DNA of 64,000 nt, taken from assembly GCF_001638985.1 (NCBI RefSeq), contig NW_017265145.1:992001-1056000 (forward strand). The letters run 5' to 3'. Within the stretch, counting starts at the first letter, position 1. Each line of letters opens with the position of its first letter. Under the pieces are notes generated by a model, which was not told the origin of the DNA, searched no databases, and saw only the letters and a program-made list of their open reading frames with translations. Origin of the DNA: Phycomyces blakesleeanus NRRL 1555(-) (lineage: Eukaryota; Mucoromycota; Mucoromycetes; Mucorales; Phycomycetaceae). Shown here piece by piece: positions 1-12,706 of the stretch. The position numbers and the translations under genes were made by a program.

Positions 1-932
1 TTTTTAAAAAAAATTAATTTTTTAATTTATTTATTATTTGGCGCATGTTTAGAGTATTTGCAGTCATTACTACTTTCGCAAGCCAGATTAGTTTTTATTT
101 TCTTTATTTGTTACCATGGTTACTACCAAATCTTTGGTGAAAGCATAATTCTTATAAGAAAATGTAAAAAAAGACAATCTAATTGATGATCCATAGCTCT
201 CCACAGTATACAATCAAGAAGTTCTATGTATCAAGTATCCTTGGCATTTTAATTTCTTGCTTTTTTTTCTTTGGTGTATTCCATTGCCCTGCATGAGTTT
301 ATCTTGTGGTCTTTTTTTTTTAAAAAAAAAAAGGAAAAAGAAAAAAAAAGCGAGATCAAAAAGCCCACCCACACTTTTGGGAGTATTGTTCAGTTGACAC
401 TGAGGATGAGTGAATGAGATATGAATGAATATAAGGAGTAAGGGGTAGTAAGTAGGAAACAAGCTTTCAATCTCTCCTCTCTTTCTCACCTTCTTCATAT
501 ATACATATATATATATATATCCTTTAAATTGTAATAGAATAAAAGGTGGTGGTTATGATAGTTATGTCGCAGTAATAGCAATAGTAGCAGTAGTAGAATC
601 ATTTATTTTAACAGTCCCACAATATGCTGTAAACCTTATTTCTTCACCTTTTGAATACCCAAAAGAAAAAAAGAAAAATCTCCCCCACTTACAATTTTGA
701 ATATCAGACTTACGCCAATACTTTTGCCCTTCCTGCCCCTTTACTTGCCTGGGCGGGTCTTGATGTTCCAAAAGAAGAAGAAGAAATAAAGAACTTCTAA
801 ATAGGGAAACTTTTGTACATCTCAAATAAAAATAAGTCCTGGCTAAATTTTCTTTCCAAATTCCTTTTTTTTACTTTTCATTACTTTCTCTTTTTTTTTT
901 AAAAAAAAAAAAAAAAACAAAGCAAAATTACT
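1..932. other. 5' flank of the NTF2-like gene, no supported gene
   Basis: This stretch is AT-rich and low in complexity. It holds a T10A11 block at 312-332, a short AT dinucleotide run near 500-520 and a T10A17 block at 891-917 that ends 15 bases before the ATG at 933. The open frames on the minus strand here are dominated by homopolymer codons and show no recognisable domain. The second half probably contains the promoter and leader of the gene at 933. Confidence 0.5.
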
Positions 933-2375
933 ATGGATATTAATTGGAAGATATTCAAGAAAAGCCCAGAGACGCTCGATATATACACGGCTGATGCTGT
1001 TGTAACCTATGTACCCACTGGTATGGGTGCAAAGGGAAAGGCATCCATTCGAGAGTTCTTTCTTCAAAAAGGATTTGGTCCCCACCAACTCCATGAAACA
1101 GTACATTCATCCGTGTCGTCCTACAACAAGCGAATCGAAGAAGTCGAGTGGAATGTGACATTTGATAAAGACAATTGTTCCTGGCTGGTACCTGGATTAG
1201 AGCAATATGTATCTGTAAGTCTTTATATTATTCTTTGGCCTCTTTGAAAAAATAAATAAATAAAATAAATAAATAAATAAAGAGCGTTTCAAGTTACACC
1301 TGTCTTAATTACTTTGTTACACTTAATAGAACAAGTCAATTGTATTGCCAGCGGTAAGAATATATATATATATATAGTATATATTTAATATATTTAATAT
1401 ATATATATATAATATAATATAATATACTAGGTTATCTCGGCAGGTTTCGAGCGTAATTTGATATCGTCCATTAAAGTCTATTGGGATCAAGCATGTGTCT
1501 TGCAACAGCTTGGCCTTTTGCAGCAGCCAGACTGGCCCATTGTTAGTGGCAAAGATCAAGTGAATGTTCTCAAATCACCAACGATGCCTCCACTTCACGG
1601 GCTTTCTATCGAAAGTAATGAGACAAAGGTAATATGATCATTTTATTTAATTGATAATTTATCTATCTATTTATCTGTACGCATATACAATATATACAAC
1701 ATATATATACAGCATATATATATATATATATGTACACGTGTGATTAAATACTAGAATCAATATATAATATACATCTCTAACATATAGACCCAATTTAAGC
1801 ATGATGAACAGTCTACTTACAGTAAGTAAAGAATATAATATATAAAGCAGTATAAGAAAGAAAGAAAAAAGAAACCTTTGCCATACTATGTAAACAGTAC
1901 ATATATATGTATATGAAATATTCATTTCTTCATATACACATATACAAAAAGTGCCTGGAAGAGTATTTGGTCCCGTAAAGCCCGAAGATCAAGTTTCAAG
2001 ATCAGTTCTTAATGTTCATCCCATCAGACCCAAACGCAACATCTTCACCTATGAGCCACCACCGACCCGTCCTATGGTAGCTCACAACCCCTCAATCCTT
2101 GCCTCTTCTATTAAATTCTCTCAAGAAGACGGACCAAATCATGGCTCTCCAGCCAACGGTCGTAACGTTAATGGTGCAAGAGCAAATCTGTTGACCAGTC
2201 GTAGTGATGCAACCAGTAATCGTCGACCGGCTCAGCAATCAAGGTAAATGGATACAATCATATAGATAAATAAGCTTGTATTTTTGTGTACACAACAAGA
2301 CTCTAATCCAATATACGGATGTATATATGACATTCCATTTTATCTTTATTCAGAAACATCTTTGCTCATCAGTAA
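933..2375 (+). CDS. NTF2-like (SnoaL-type) domain protein, 283 aa
   Basis: Six exons: 933-1214, 1330-1353, 1431-1628, 1788-1821, 1952-2243, 2354-2375. All introns are GT-AG and the phase closes throughout. The first about 168 residues look like a fungal NTF2-like fold: a nuclear-fluctuation-type start with Asp-Ile-Tyr-Thr-Ala-Asp, and a late segment with the Tyr-Trp-Asp-Gln-Ala pattern followed by a Leu-rich stretch. The Met at the start of the fifth block is built across a splice junction (A from 1821, TG from 1952), so an ORF finder wrongly restarts there. The C-terminal half is polar and probably disordered. It carries two RNIF tetrapeptides, one internal and one in the last 7-codon exon. 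If the last intron is retained, a stop occurs at once and only NIFAHQ is lost. Biochemical role unknown; such single-domain proteins bind small ligands or act as scaffolds. The family call rests on pattern recognition, not a search. Confidence 0.75.
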
Positions 2376-2495
2376 TTTTGTAAACGCCTCTTATATAATA
2401 TAAGTATAAATATTTAGTAATAATATTATACTCTTTAACATAATAATCAACATATAAAGAATATATATATAAAACCTTGTTATAACATATATAAC

Positions 2496-4038
2496 TCAGG
2501 TGCTTAAAATGATTTCAGCTGCTCTGTTAAGATCATTATGAGACTGTACTAGTGCACTTATAACATTCTGACGTCCAATCTCTGGGAACATGGACATCAT
2601 TGCATTGATATCCTCTTCCGGGACAACCTTGGATAGATAATAATAATAAATCAATTAGTTAGCCAATTAATTGACATACAAAATAAGAAATAAAGACAAA
2701 AAGTATTAATGTTTTACCACTGCTGCTTGTTCCTGTTGCTCCTGTTGTTGGTGTGGTCTTCTCTGTCTTAGATCTCTGTTTGTTTCCCTTCCACGTCGTT
2801 GGGATACTGCAGGAGAAGATGCTGGACGAGTTCGAGAACCCGACGAGCCAGCGACGGGTGAAGTATTCAGTATTGGAAGAACAAATCGGCTAGCAAATGA
2901 AGACATCCATCGAGGGAATCGGTACTCTTTTATGGCTCCCAAATTGGCATCATAAACAGCCCCGACCAACAATCCACAGAGACAGGGAATTGCAGATGCT
3001 AACCCATTAGAGAAAAAGAGCTGTTTGTTTTGTTTAAAAAGAAAACATCAATATAATAAAATAATATATTATGGTTACAAAAATTGTATTAATTCTTTAT
3101 ATATCTATCTATCTATCTATCTATTATCTTACCGAAATTGCTGCCGTGTATACATAAGTTTTATCATTCAACAGGCTACCAAATCTTTCTGAGCGAGTAC
3201 AAACAGGTATTTGATTATGGAACTGGTAAAGTATGGCAAACAGAACTCCATATCTAAATATATAAAGGGCCAAGTAAAGAATTAATATATAATCTATTTA
3301 ATCAAAATCCTCTTTGCACATATATTACATTACACTACACTACACACAAAAATCAAATACACATACTTACGGTCCACTAGCAATACTCTTTAGACCAATA
3401 CTATTACCAATCAGTAGTAATGCACCTGTTTGCAATAGAGTACAGGTAATTATTGATATCGCTACAAATGCCTAATTATTATTATTATTATTATTTGAAG
3501 CCACAAAGGTAAATAAATAAATACCAAAATACATAATTAAATAGATAGATATACTTGCCGTATATTTGGCTGTTCCATAACGACGTTCAATCACCCTCAT
3601 ATGATATATAAGCCATGTTCCAATCACAGTTGTACCAATACTTCCAAATGCCCAGTGAGTAGAGAACAAACGCCAAAGCTATTGAAATACAAAACAGAAA
3701 CTAAATAACTATACACATACACATACACATACACATACGCATACGCATATACGCTAGTAAACACATATATACATGTATTTGATATTATGTGCTAAAGGCT
3801 TTATTTATTCATTCCATTCATTTTTCTTTATTTACTTCGTGATGAGTCAGAGGGAGTTCAAGACGTGTGTCAAGCCGTGCCTCCAACACCTTTGTTAGGA
3901 CAGAATATCCTCCTACAACAGACACGAGGAATCTTGACGTAGGTGCATGGCGAAATCCTTTGTGATGATTGAAATTAGGTCTACATGATTCATCTGTTTG
4001 ACTTTATATCTTCCAAGTTTTACTGTACCTGTGGACAT
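2496..4038 (-). CDS. Dsc2/UBAC2-like rhomboid pseudoprotease with C-terminal UBA/CUE domain, 302 aa
   Basis: Seven exons read on the minus strand: 4038-4029 (a 10-nt first coding exon, ATG TCC ACA G), 3957-3836, 3678-3559, 3471-3371, 3253-3133, 3020-2718, 2627-2496. The intron after 3559 has a GC donor (GCAAGT). The protein has about six hydrophobic segments in a rhomboid-like layout, including Arg-Leu-Phe then His-Trp-Ala-Phe and a Glu-Arg-Arg-Tyr-Gly motif that marks the UBAC2/Dsc2 group. I see no catalytic Gly-x-Ser-Gly, so it is a pseudoprotease. A low-complexity Gln/Arg linker leads to a last about 45 residues with Met-Phe-Pro and a terminal Asn-Arg-Ala-Ala-Glu-Ile-Ile-Leu helix, typical of UBA/CUE domains. 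In fission yeast Dsc2 is part of the Golgi Dsc ubiquitin ligase that cleaves SREBP; UBAC2 acts in ER-associated degradation. Either role is inference. The ATG rests on the splice model and is less sure than the rest. Confidence 0.75.
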
Positions 4039-4324
4039 GGTGTTGAAAAAAAAAGGGGGGTGGGGTGGTGGGGGGAGGAGGTGAAGGACTGGCGTTCCTG
4101 CAAGTATCTCATTGGCTATTCTGTTACACGTGAAAATATTGCTTTGAAATTTACACTATGATGATAATATATATTACATTATATTTAAAATATGAATATT
4201 AAAATAAGGCTGTGTATTGTAATGTACACAAGATTGCTATACATGTTTCCTATTTACACCAAATGATAAGGCAATGGTTTGTTCTATTTCTTTGGAAGAG
4301 CAATAAGAATATAAGCACACACAC

Positions 4325-4357
<33 letters not shown>

Positions 4358-5394
4358 TGATTTCAGCTTGATATTTTAAACATGTCGTACGTTGCACAGT
4401 ATTAATGTTATTGGCATCATCAATTTTCCTATTGCTCTTGTTTATTTGTTCAATAGACCGAAATATTCCGTGGGTATAATATATGTAGCATATGTAGCAT
4501 GTGTTGTATATGTATGTTGTGCGTATAGTGTGTGTGTGTGATGCTACACATTTTAACAAGGTTTGTTCTTTCTTTGTTACTGGATACACGATGGCGTGAG
4601 AGTCAAGGATCTCTATTTTCTCTATTTATTTTTGAACAACCATAACCATAACCATAACCATAGCCAAAACCATAACAATAACCAAAAAGATAGAAAGAAC
4701 TATTCGAACTATATGACTATTTGTTTCGCGAGAAAGAGTATTGATTTAGTATGAAGCATATAACATTCAAGTCAATTATGTTTTTTATTATAAGCATAGG
4801 TGTAGTTACTTTACTATTATTTTATAGACAATTGAATCGAATTGAATTGAGTTGAGTTGAGTTGTATCTTGTCTCAATTTTGTTCGGTTAATTGTGTCTG
4901 TTTTTTTTTAATAACAAGTATGCGATGTAGTTTTCTATTATAGACTTTAATCTGGCAGATCTTGTGAACCAAAACGTTTCTCTCTTTATCTTTATCTTCT
5001 TTTGCTTCCAATTCCTCTTCTTGATCTTTTTTTTATAACCAAGCTTATTTAGTGTATATATATATAAGGAAAACATCCTTTTGAAGTCACCACTTGACTT
5101 GTCCTATTCTGGGTCTGTATTAAAGTATTTTATTTCACATTCAAACTTTTGCAAGTCAAAAATAGTGTTACTCTATGACATCCAATATATGTCTCTTATT
5201 ATAGAAAGCCGCACTGTATATGAAATGCGGGGGGAAAAGGCTGAAACAAAACAAAAACAAAAGTATTGATTCATATATTCATATATACAACTTCATCTAT
5301 AGATATTTATTTCCTGTATGGATTTCATTTCATTTTATTTGATTTTTATATTATATTTTATATTTTATATTTTATATTATTCTTATTATTCTTA
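4039..5394. other. Intergenic, low complexity
   Basis: No supported gene. Contents: a purine run with G stretches just upstream of the Dsc2-like gene (4050-4083), an ACAT microsatellite near 4322-4354, a CCATAA-type hexamer array near 4638-4690 and TA-rich sequence. The part near 5300-5394 is probably the 3' UTR of the H+-ATPase. Confidence 0.5.
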
Positions 5395-8300
5395 TCAGTA
5401 GCTTGGCGGAGGTTGCCTTGGGTACACTGGCTCTCCACTGTTACCATTATTATCATTATTCTGCCAATCCATCTCATGCTGTTGTTGAAACAATTTTGCA
5501 CGCGTAATCTTATCGTTCTTCTTTCCAGATCTACGGCGTGTCTGAGCGTGATTCCAAAGGTTGATGGTCCACACCTTCACGACGTCAACGACCAAGAAGG
5601 TGCCAAGCGAGATAGCCAGGACAATCAGACCACGAGGCCAGCCAATTCCTGAAATATCTTGATCTTCGCCAAACACTCCGTACACTGACAGAAAAAGTGC
5701 GATCACCTGAGTACCCAATACAACTAATGTAAATGGCCAAGAAGGAATATTACGCCAGCAGTATGTCTCAATACGTGTAGAAAATATCACAAAATGTGGT
5801 GCTATTTTGTACAAAAGAATGAAAGAAAGTCATTATTACCGTTATCGGTATTATTCATGATTAGTATTAGTATTAAGTAACTATACTAGAGCTAGATGAT
5901 GTTTATAATAGGAACAGTAGTAACACTCACCAGAAGATATATGAAGATACATTAGAGTAGCCAATTCACCCGGAGTCACCTTGAGAACATCTCTAAAGAT
6001 ATAAAAGTGTGCAAACGAAAACATCGACAAAACTAAGCACAGCACACACGACAAAAACATCAAAAGCTCAAGTCTCCAGCGGTCCGGTTTGAGCGAAATG
6101 CTGACATTGTCGACTGCCATCACAAGAGTGGCTGCATCGTTTAGAACAGAAATCAGAATAAGGAATACAGGTGGCATACGCCAGTCTTCGGCAAGCGTGA
6201 TGACAAAGAAAAAGACCAGGAAATGGAGTGTGGATGTGATGCGGTACAGAGCATACGATTGCAGGCGCTGGAAAATGATACGCGATGTCTTGATGCCATC
6301 GATAATGGCTGCCAGTCCGGGTGTCAATAGAACAATATCTGATGCAGACCGGGCTGCGTCCGTACTACCATGGACGGCAATACCGACATTAGCCTAGACA
6401 ATGTTTGGTTAGTAATATATATATATATATATATATATATTATTATTATTATAGGTATATTTGGTTTACCTTCTTCAGTGCTGCTGCATCATTAACACCA
6501 TCACCAGTCATGGCTACAAAGTATCCTTCATTTTGAAGCAACTCAACAACTCGGTACTTATGTTCTATTGAGTACAATTACGTTAATATATATATATATA
6601 TGGTGTTATTATCGAGAGACCAAATAATCAAAACAAAAAAAAGTAAAGCAAATTAAAGTGAAGTGAAGTGAAGAATCTTAGTGTGCTACTATATATTTTA
6701 CATGTGTATATGCTTATATGTATATCTGTATGTATTACCTGGTATGACACGGGCAAATCCATCTGCACGAATGCAACGTTGAGTAATAACCTGATCGGAC
6801 TGGTTGGGCTCAACAAGCTCACTAGCGTCTAATATTTCTGTGCCCATGCCAAGACGGTGTGCAACCTCACGGGCAATGACTGTCTGGTCACCAGTCACCA
6901 TCTTGACTGTGATACCATATTTTGCGCATTCGCGAATAGTTTCGGCCGAGTCGTGTCGGGGAGGATCAATGAGACTAAACATGCCGACCAGGATCCATTT
7001 GTTGTCAGCAATGGTTCGTGCCACGCCCAGCGAGCGCAGACCACGGCTGGCCAGGTTGTCGACCATCCGTGAAGCTTCCGGGTCACCTCCTACAAGTTCA
7101 ATAATCACTTGAGGGGCACCTTTGGCCACTCTGAATGTGTTCCGGGTGCTTTCTTCATATACAGATGCCTGGGACATCTTTTCGGTAGGGTTAAAAGGCA
7201 TAAAGGAAGTAACTTTGTATCCTTGAACTTTGTGGCTTCCCAAGGGGTCAACCAAGGGATGCGATTGCTCAGCAGCTGTCCGGATTGCAAATTCAATAGG
7301 GTCTGTGGTGCCGATCTCGGACGATAGATAAGAGTACAGCAGGATGTCTTCCTTGGTGTGCCCATTCACGAGATATGGCTCATCAAAGGTCAGTTCATTC
7401 AAGGTGAGTGTGCCAGTCTTGTCACTGCAGAGAATCGAGACTGAGGCAAACTCCTCAACAGCCGTGAGTCTCTTGACAATGACTTGTTTCTTGGCCAACT
7501 GTTTTGCTCCAACAGCCATCGTAACTGACATTACAGTCGGCAACCCAACAGGAATACTATATTTTTGTTTCCAAAAAAAAAATTAATTAATTAGTTAGTT
7601 AGTTAATTAATTAATCAATCGATCGATCAATTAATAAAAAAAAACTTGATTGATTGAAGGAAAATTAAACAAAGAGTAAACACATTTTTTAAACAATGTA
7701 GATCTTATGTCTATATAATCGGCCTCCTTTTTGTTTTTGAATATTAAAGGGGGATTTGATGCTAAGATCTTCAAGACAACATACGCTGCAATAGTAAGGA
7801 CTACCATTTCTTTGAGAGCATTGAGAACATCTTGGCCAGTTACTTCACCATTCTTGAGTTTTTGCTCGACGAGGTTGTAGATAAAGATGATTGAGACCAG
7901 AAGAATAGAGGCGGCGATGAGGAAATTGCCAATGTAGTTGATCACTTTCTGGAAATTTCCTGCGTCTGTGGTTATGGTGATCAGACCGGCTGCTCGACCA
8001 ATAAAGGTGTGCTTTCCGGTACGGACCACAATTGCAAGTTGTTGTCCTTGTTTGACAATACAGGACGAATAGACAATGTCACCGGCTCTCTTTCGAACCG
8101 GCAAAGACTCGCCTGTCAGGGCACTCTGGTCGCACTGGATGTCTCCTTCGGTTGCTTCTCCTGTGGCCCCTAGACCAAGGAGTCGGGCGTCGGCTGGGAC
8201 GATGTCTCCCAGGCGAATGACAAGAATATCGCCAATAACAAGCTCGGTTGCATCGACTTCGACTAGCTTGCCGTTTCTCCAGCACTTGGATTTGAGGGCA

Positions 8301-8873
8301 AGACTTTGTTTGAGTGCGTCAATGGCCGACTCGGCCTTGGACTCTTCTGCGTAACCAATGATAGCGTTGATGATCAACATCGCCAAGATGATTCCAAAGT
8401 CTACCCAATCACTGGTTACGGCGGTGAGAATTACCGAGAGTTCCATCAAGTAAGCAATGGCGCCAGTAACTATAGTAATTAATTAATTAATTTTTTTTTT
8501 AAAAAAAAAGTAAAATAAAAATTATCATCAATTTGTGTAGTACAATAGAAACCCTATTGTCCATTTTGTACAATTAGATAACACCCTAAAAGAAAAAAAA
8601 AGAAAGGAAAATTAGATAGAAGAAGAAGATTGGCTTACAAAAGCTGAGAAAATGTAGTAGCTTGTTGCGTTTAGTCTCCTGTAGTTCGTTCCGCCCAAAA
8701 AGAGCTAGTCGTTCTGCAACCTCACTATCGGTTAAGCCGTGTGAAGGTGGGGTCTTTAGATAAGCCTCCATGTCTGGTGCGATTTCGTCTATCCATTCTC
8801 GTTTTTCCGGGCCATCTTGAGGAGGCTGCCTTGAGGTAAGGGGATGATTTTCTTGGGTTGCAGGTTTACTCAT
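5395..8873 (-). CDS. Plasma-membrane proton-exporting P-type ATPase (P3A), 900 aa
   Basis: Six exons on the minus strand: 8873-8639, 8469-7785, 7556-6739, 6564-6470, 6393-5931, 5801-5395; every phase closes and the total is 901 codons with the stop. The enzyme pumps H+ out of the cell using ATP and drives nutrient uptake. Visible marks in order: cation-ATPase N-terminal region, TGES actuator loop, Ile-Pro-Val-Gly-Leu-Pro in M4, phosphorylation motif CSDKTGTLT near residue 351, [16 protein letters not shown] hinge near residue 600, then the C-terminal membrane helices. The length suits fungal Pma1 (about 900-1000). The about 55-residue C-terminal tail is basic then Asn/Gln/Pro-rich and does not obviously carry the Ser/Thr regulatory sites known from yeast Pma1. 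Intron 2 (7784-7557) holds tetranucleotide TTAA/ATCG-type repeats and intron 1 a T10A9 block. No other gene is close upstream. Confidence 0.95.
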
Positions 8874-9489
8874 ATAAGATATAGGGCTTGATACTATTAC
8901 GAGAGCTTATCTTATTACTGATAGTAATAGTAATAGTAATAGTAATAGTAATAGCAATACTAATATTTATAAGAGTAGAAGCAGTAGAAGTAGTAAAGAA
9001 AAAAGAAAAAGAAAGCGGAAGAAGAAGCAAGGGGAAACTCAACAAGAAAGAAACATATAAAAATACCCCCCCCCCCCCCATCTTCTTGCTGCTGGTTTTT
9101 TTTGTATGATTCTCTAGCCTCGATCTATAGTGACGTACAATGTGCATCTTGTAACCTACAACTGTGGCTCAGAGAATACGGAAAGGTATGAATCAAGGCT
9201 TAAACGATTTGAATGGCTGGTGATAGATTCTTGAATCTTGTATTACTCAAAAAAAAACGTATCTTTATATACGCTTATACATTTCTTTCAGAAATTATTG
9301 GCACACTTTCGAAAAGTAAATTGCACAGAACTATTTTTAGATTTCAAAAGTGCTTAAATTATTGGCACACTCTTTACATACTGATTTCTCACTCTTACTT
9401 AACTTGTATACATTTAAAGCAAAACGTAGCCTACGTTTTATCTACGAAAATGTAAAAGGTGAAGCTGTGGAGAAGAGTGGAAATATGCA
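8874..9489. other. Intergenic with TAGTAA array and direct repeat
   Basis: A TAGTAA hexamer array lies about 8916-8960, followed by a C13 run near 9066-9079. A 16-base direct repeat, AAATTATTGGCACACT, occurs at 9292-9307 and 9356-9371, just upstream of the decayed transposase. It may mark the left end of that element, but I found no matching inverted copy downstream. No gene supported. Confidence 0.45.
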
Positions 9490-10735
9490 TTCCAAAATGG
9501 AGATTGATACTGAAGAATATCCCATCAACTACATTTCCAATTATGATGGCCATTTGGATTGTAAACCACCTGAAAAGAAAAAAAAAACCCTCACAATAAA
9601 AAATGAAGCCTGCATGAGAAGCCTAATAAAAAAAAATGAAAATTAAGTTCATTCATACCGGAAAAATGGTGATTCTGTCAAAGAATAACTCTTTTTTTTT
9701 AGTTTACGAAAAATGCAGGACTCTTCGGCAAGTAGCAGAGCAGCTGGGGAGGGGGTTAAAAGAAAAAGGGAGGGGGTCAAGAAAATCTATCAGATATCCT
9801 AAAACTAAATAATGGAGAAAAAGGTGGATCGTTCTTTGATTTTGAACAAAGTGCATAAGAGGCTCTTTATCAGCTTTTATAATGACAGCCCATCCGCTGT
9901 AGTTTATTGAGCCATGACTATAGTTTGACTAGCGAGTTTGCTGGTTTGGAAATATGAAAGACGGCTGTTTATAGCTTTATGACCAGCCAGTGCAATTTGA
10001 CCTTTAAAAAAAAGGCTCACATGTATTCGATTCAGAGGAACACCCCTAACAATATTGAGCAAAGATATGCATAGACTTTAAATTGGGTTGGGGGGACGGA
10101 TATGGACTACATTAGCAATTGTGTTTTCGTAGATGAAGCCGCTTTCCACATAAATCTTAAGCGATCTATGGCGTAGTGAAAAAAAAAAAGAGGAAATCTA
10201 GTGCTGAAGTAATTGTACCTGGAACTAGAGCAAGGACCACAGCAACTTTGGATGCAATTTTACCGCCTGAGATTTTAAATATTCAGCTGCATCGACCCAC
10301 AATGCCATTTAAGAAGATATTGGGTAGTAATGTCTTGGCTGTTAACGGTGCAGGGGGATGGGGGGAGACAGTAACAGGTCATTAGATTAACTTTGCCAAA
10401 AGTACCTTGAACGCCTTAATAACCATGAGGAGTTTAAAGAAGATTATATTGTCATGGATAATGTTCCGGTCCATACTTCAAAAGTCATAAAACGTTATAT
10501 CACTAGTCGCGACTATGGTTGTATATATCTCCCTTCATACTCTCCTGAGTTCAATCCAATTGAAGAATTTTGGTCTATTGTCAAAATTAAACCTAAGATA
10601 GAAAGTCTTGTTGGAAAAAGAGACGATTTCCAGTAGGATCAAAGAAGCATGCCCCAGTGTCCCTTTTACCAATCTTTAAGGATTTTGCCATTTTCCCACC
10701 ACAAAACTTAATGATTGCTTAGAAAAGAAACATAT
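9490..10735 (+). pseudogene. Decayed Tc1/mariner-like (DDE_3) transposase
   Basis: Coding similarity survives in pieces across three frames. About 9490-9640 is a Lys/Glu-rich N-terminus; near 9705-9760 a helix-turn-helix-like segment reads C-R-T-L-R-Q-V-A-E-Q-L-G. Near 10100-10170 comes an Asp-containing core segment ending F-V-D-E-A-A-F-H-I-N. The last block, 10454-10636, has MDN-x-P-V-H-T-S and Y-L-P-S-Y-S-P-E-F-N-P-I-E, the classic DDE_3 C-terminal signature (the SPEFNPIE motif carries the final acidic residue). Several stops and frameshifts break it, so it cannot be active. A dispersed repeat starts right after it at 10765. The family is common in Mucorales genomes from general knowledge; the exact ends of the element are not resolved. 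Confidence 0.8.
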
Positions 10736-10764
10736 GTGAATAATAAAGAGATCTCTGAACTATT

Positions 10765-10935
10765 TAGCCAGACTAATTAATTACGACCACCTCTCCGGGA
10801 CCTGGTGTTTGTTTCTAATCCTCTGGGGCAGGATGGCATGTCCTAAAGCTCATACAATATATTCAATTAGTAGCTGTTTGCGCCTTACATTTAAACTTGG
10901 CAATAGAGAAATAATAATAATCGGCCACAAATGTA
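10765..10935 (+). repeat. Dispersed repeat, copy C
   Basis: Diverged copy of a repeat also found at 40500-40860 (+) and 23003-23560 (-). Shared landmarks in order: TAAT-rich lead, TCCGGGACCTG-like block, AATCCTC/CTTC-GGG block, GGCATGTCCTAA, ATATATTCA and CTGTTTGCGCC. It lies immediately 3' of the transposase pseudogene, so it may be the 3' end of that element or an independent unit. Confidence 0.6.
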
Positions 10936-12706
10936 CTGTACCACTAACCAGCTAGGCAGAATATTATATAGGTAAATAAATAAATACAAATATAAAATAC
11001 GATTTGTTGCACAATCAAAATATTTATATTTATTTATGATAAAAATATATAAATAAGGCAAAGAAGTACTCCGCCTTAACATTGAAAAAAGGGATCTGCA
11101 ATCAAGATCATTTATTGTGCTTTTTTTTTGTTTTTGTTTTTTCAATCGATTTGCCCTCAGACATTTATTTGCGCTCAGACTTTGATTTTCGCTTTGATTT
11201 TTAGAATTATAAATCGCAACTTTTCAAGTCATACAAACTACACTTGTATCTGTTTATACAATTAACACATATGCTGCTTTTAAAGGAATATAGGTAGGAG
11301 GCGTTGGAGATAAATGGAGTTTGGGTACCAGTTTTTTATTTCTTGTATATCTGAAAAGGAAAATGGTAGAAAGGTCATCTTCACTCTCCAAAACTAGCTT
11401 GGAATGAGACACATATAGCATCGTTCTATAAGCAGATGTTTTGGTGAAAGTCAATATATAAGATTAAAAGACAAAGTAGTAGCTTAATGGCTATCTATAC
11501 ATATATACACTCTAAATATCTGGTTTTTCTGAGTCAAAAAAATTATTTAAAGAAGTTTCAAGACAATACAGAGTGGCTGTAAATGTATATTATCTTATAT
11601 TAAAAATATGGCTATAATAAAGAGGTAAAAGGTAATCGAAAGTCTTTGAAGACGTTGTAATTGTTAGTCCCCCAATAAATTTTTGAAATATTCTATTTAA
11701 CAATGTCTATTTTCACCTGTGATTTCCTCTTTTTCTTCATTTCAGAGTTTGGAAACTTTCTGTACTAACTATTACTCACTTTTACTACAAGGACTTTGTT
11801 TAGTTCTGTTTAGACTTAGCCGGCACATTTAGTACATAACACACAACGCACAACGCACAGTGCACAGTTCACAGAAAACAAATCATGTGATGTATTTTAT
11901 TAAGCATATATACACTTAAATACTTGAGGTAAATAAAGCCTAAAACCACATATGCTAAACACAAATAGAAACCAAAAAAAAAGGCTAAATTATCCTGTAC
12001 ATACATACATGTTTACATACATATTTACTAAAGTAATATGATTTAATTATCTATTTTTTTAGGTTCATGCATTTCTTCAACGTTACAGATGAAAACACTG
12101 AAGATTTAGAAGCGGAAACCAATAAAACTCTTTTTATTTTTATTTTTTTAAAAAAAGAAGGGTAATTTTATAGGATTTACTAACCAAGTGGACAGTGACC
12201 TGATTTTCAAGGACTTGAACCATGAACTAATTTTTATATTTTGGTTTCTTTCTCTCTATTTATTATTATCTTTAATTCGTAGTAACTTCTTGGCCCTCTG
12301 AACTATTCCCATTAGTTTATCTATATATCTATGCTTGTATTCAAAATAAATATTAATTTATTCATTTATTAGAAACATAACGAAGCTACACTGATTGATT
12401 AATTGCGATTGACAGCAAAAAAGTAAAATAGAAAAAAAAACTCAGATGCGCAAAAAAATTAAAAGAAGAGTCGGACCCAAAAAAAAGGCGGGGACCAAAA
12501 TAAATTATGGTACACCAATCGTTTGGAAAAGCACTATAAAAAAATTAAAAAAAAAAAATTAAAATAAAGTATTGAACCCCGGGGGAGGGCGACTAATAGA
12601 GTGAAATAGTGAGGGAAAAAAAGGGGGAGAGAGAGAGGGGAGGGAAGAAACTTGTACCTAATTATATTTCCTCTTGTTCTCTTTCTCCTCACTTTCCTTC
12701 CTAAAG
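10936..12706. other. Intergenic, AT-rich
   Basis: No supported gene. An open frame at 11254-11454 (-, 66 codons) looks protein-like but has no recognised domain and could be transposon debris. ACAT microsatellite sequence lies near 12000-12030, a T7A7 block near 12150 and purine-rich sequence 12610-12650 upstream of the mannosyltransferase. Confidence 0.4.

Noticed and set aside
3470..3500. TTA/ATT run as a possible CRISPR-like or regulatory array
   Set aside because: Simple trinucleotide microsatellite at an intron edge. No CRISPR array or spacer structure is present, as expected for a fungal nuclear genome.
6804..7112. Plus-strand frames opposite the H+-ATPase
   Set aside because: These are antisense shadows of a highly conserved coding exon and have no independent signal.
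11254..11454. 66-codon minus-strand frame with protein-like composition
   Set aside because: No domain, no splice extension, no clear promoter, and it lies in transposon debris. Kept only as a remark in the intergenic entry.
12674..12706. Longer start of the GT15 frame
   Set aside because: The codon at 12674 is TTG. The first ATG in frame is at 12707 and directly precedes the membrane anchor.
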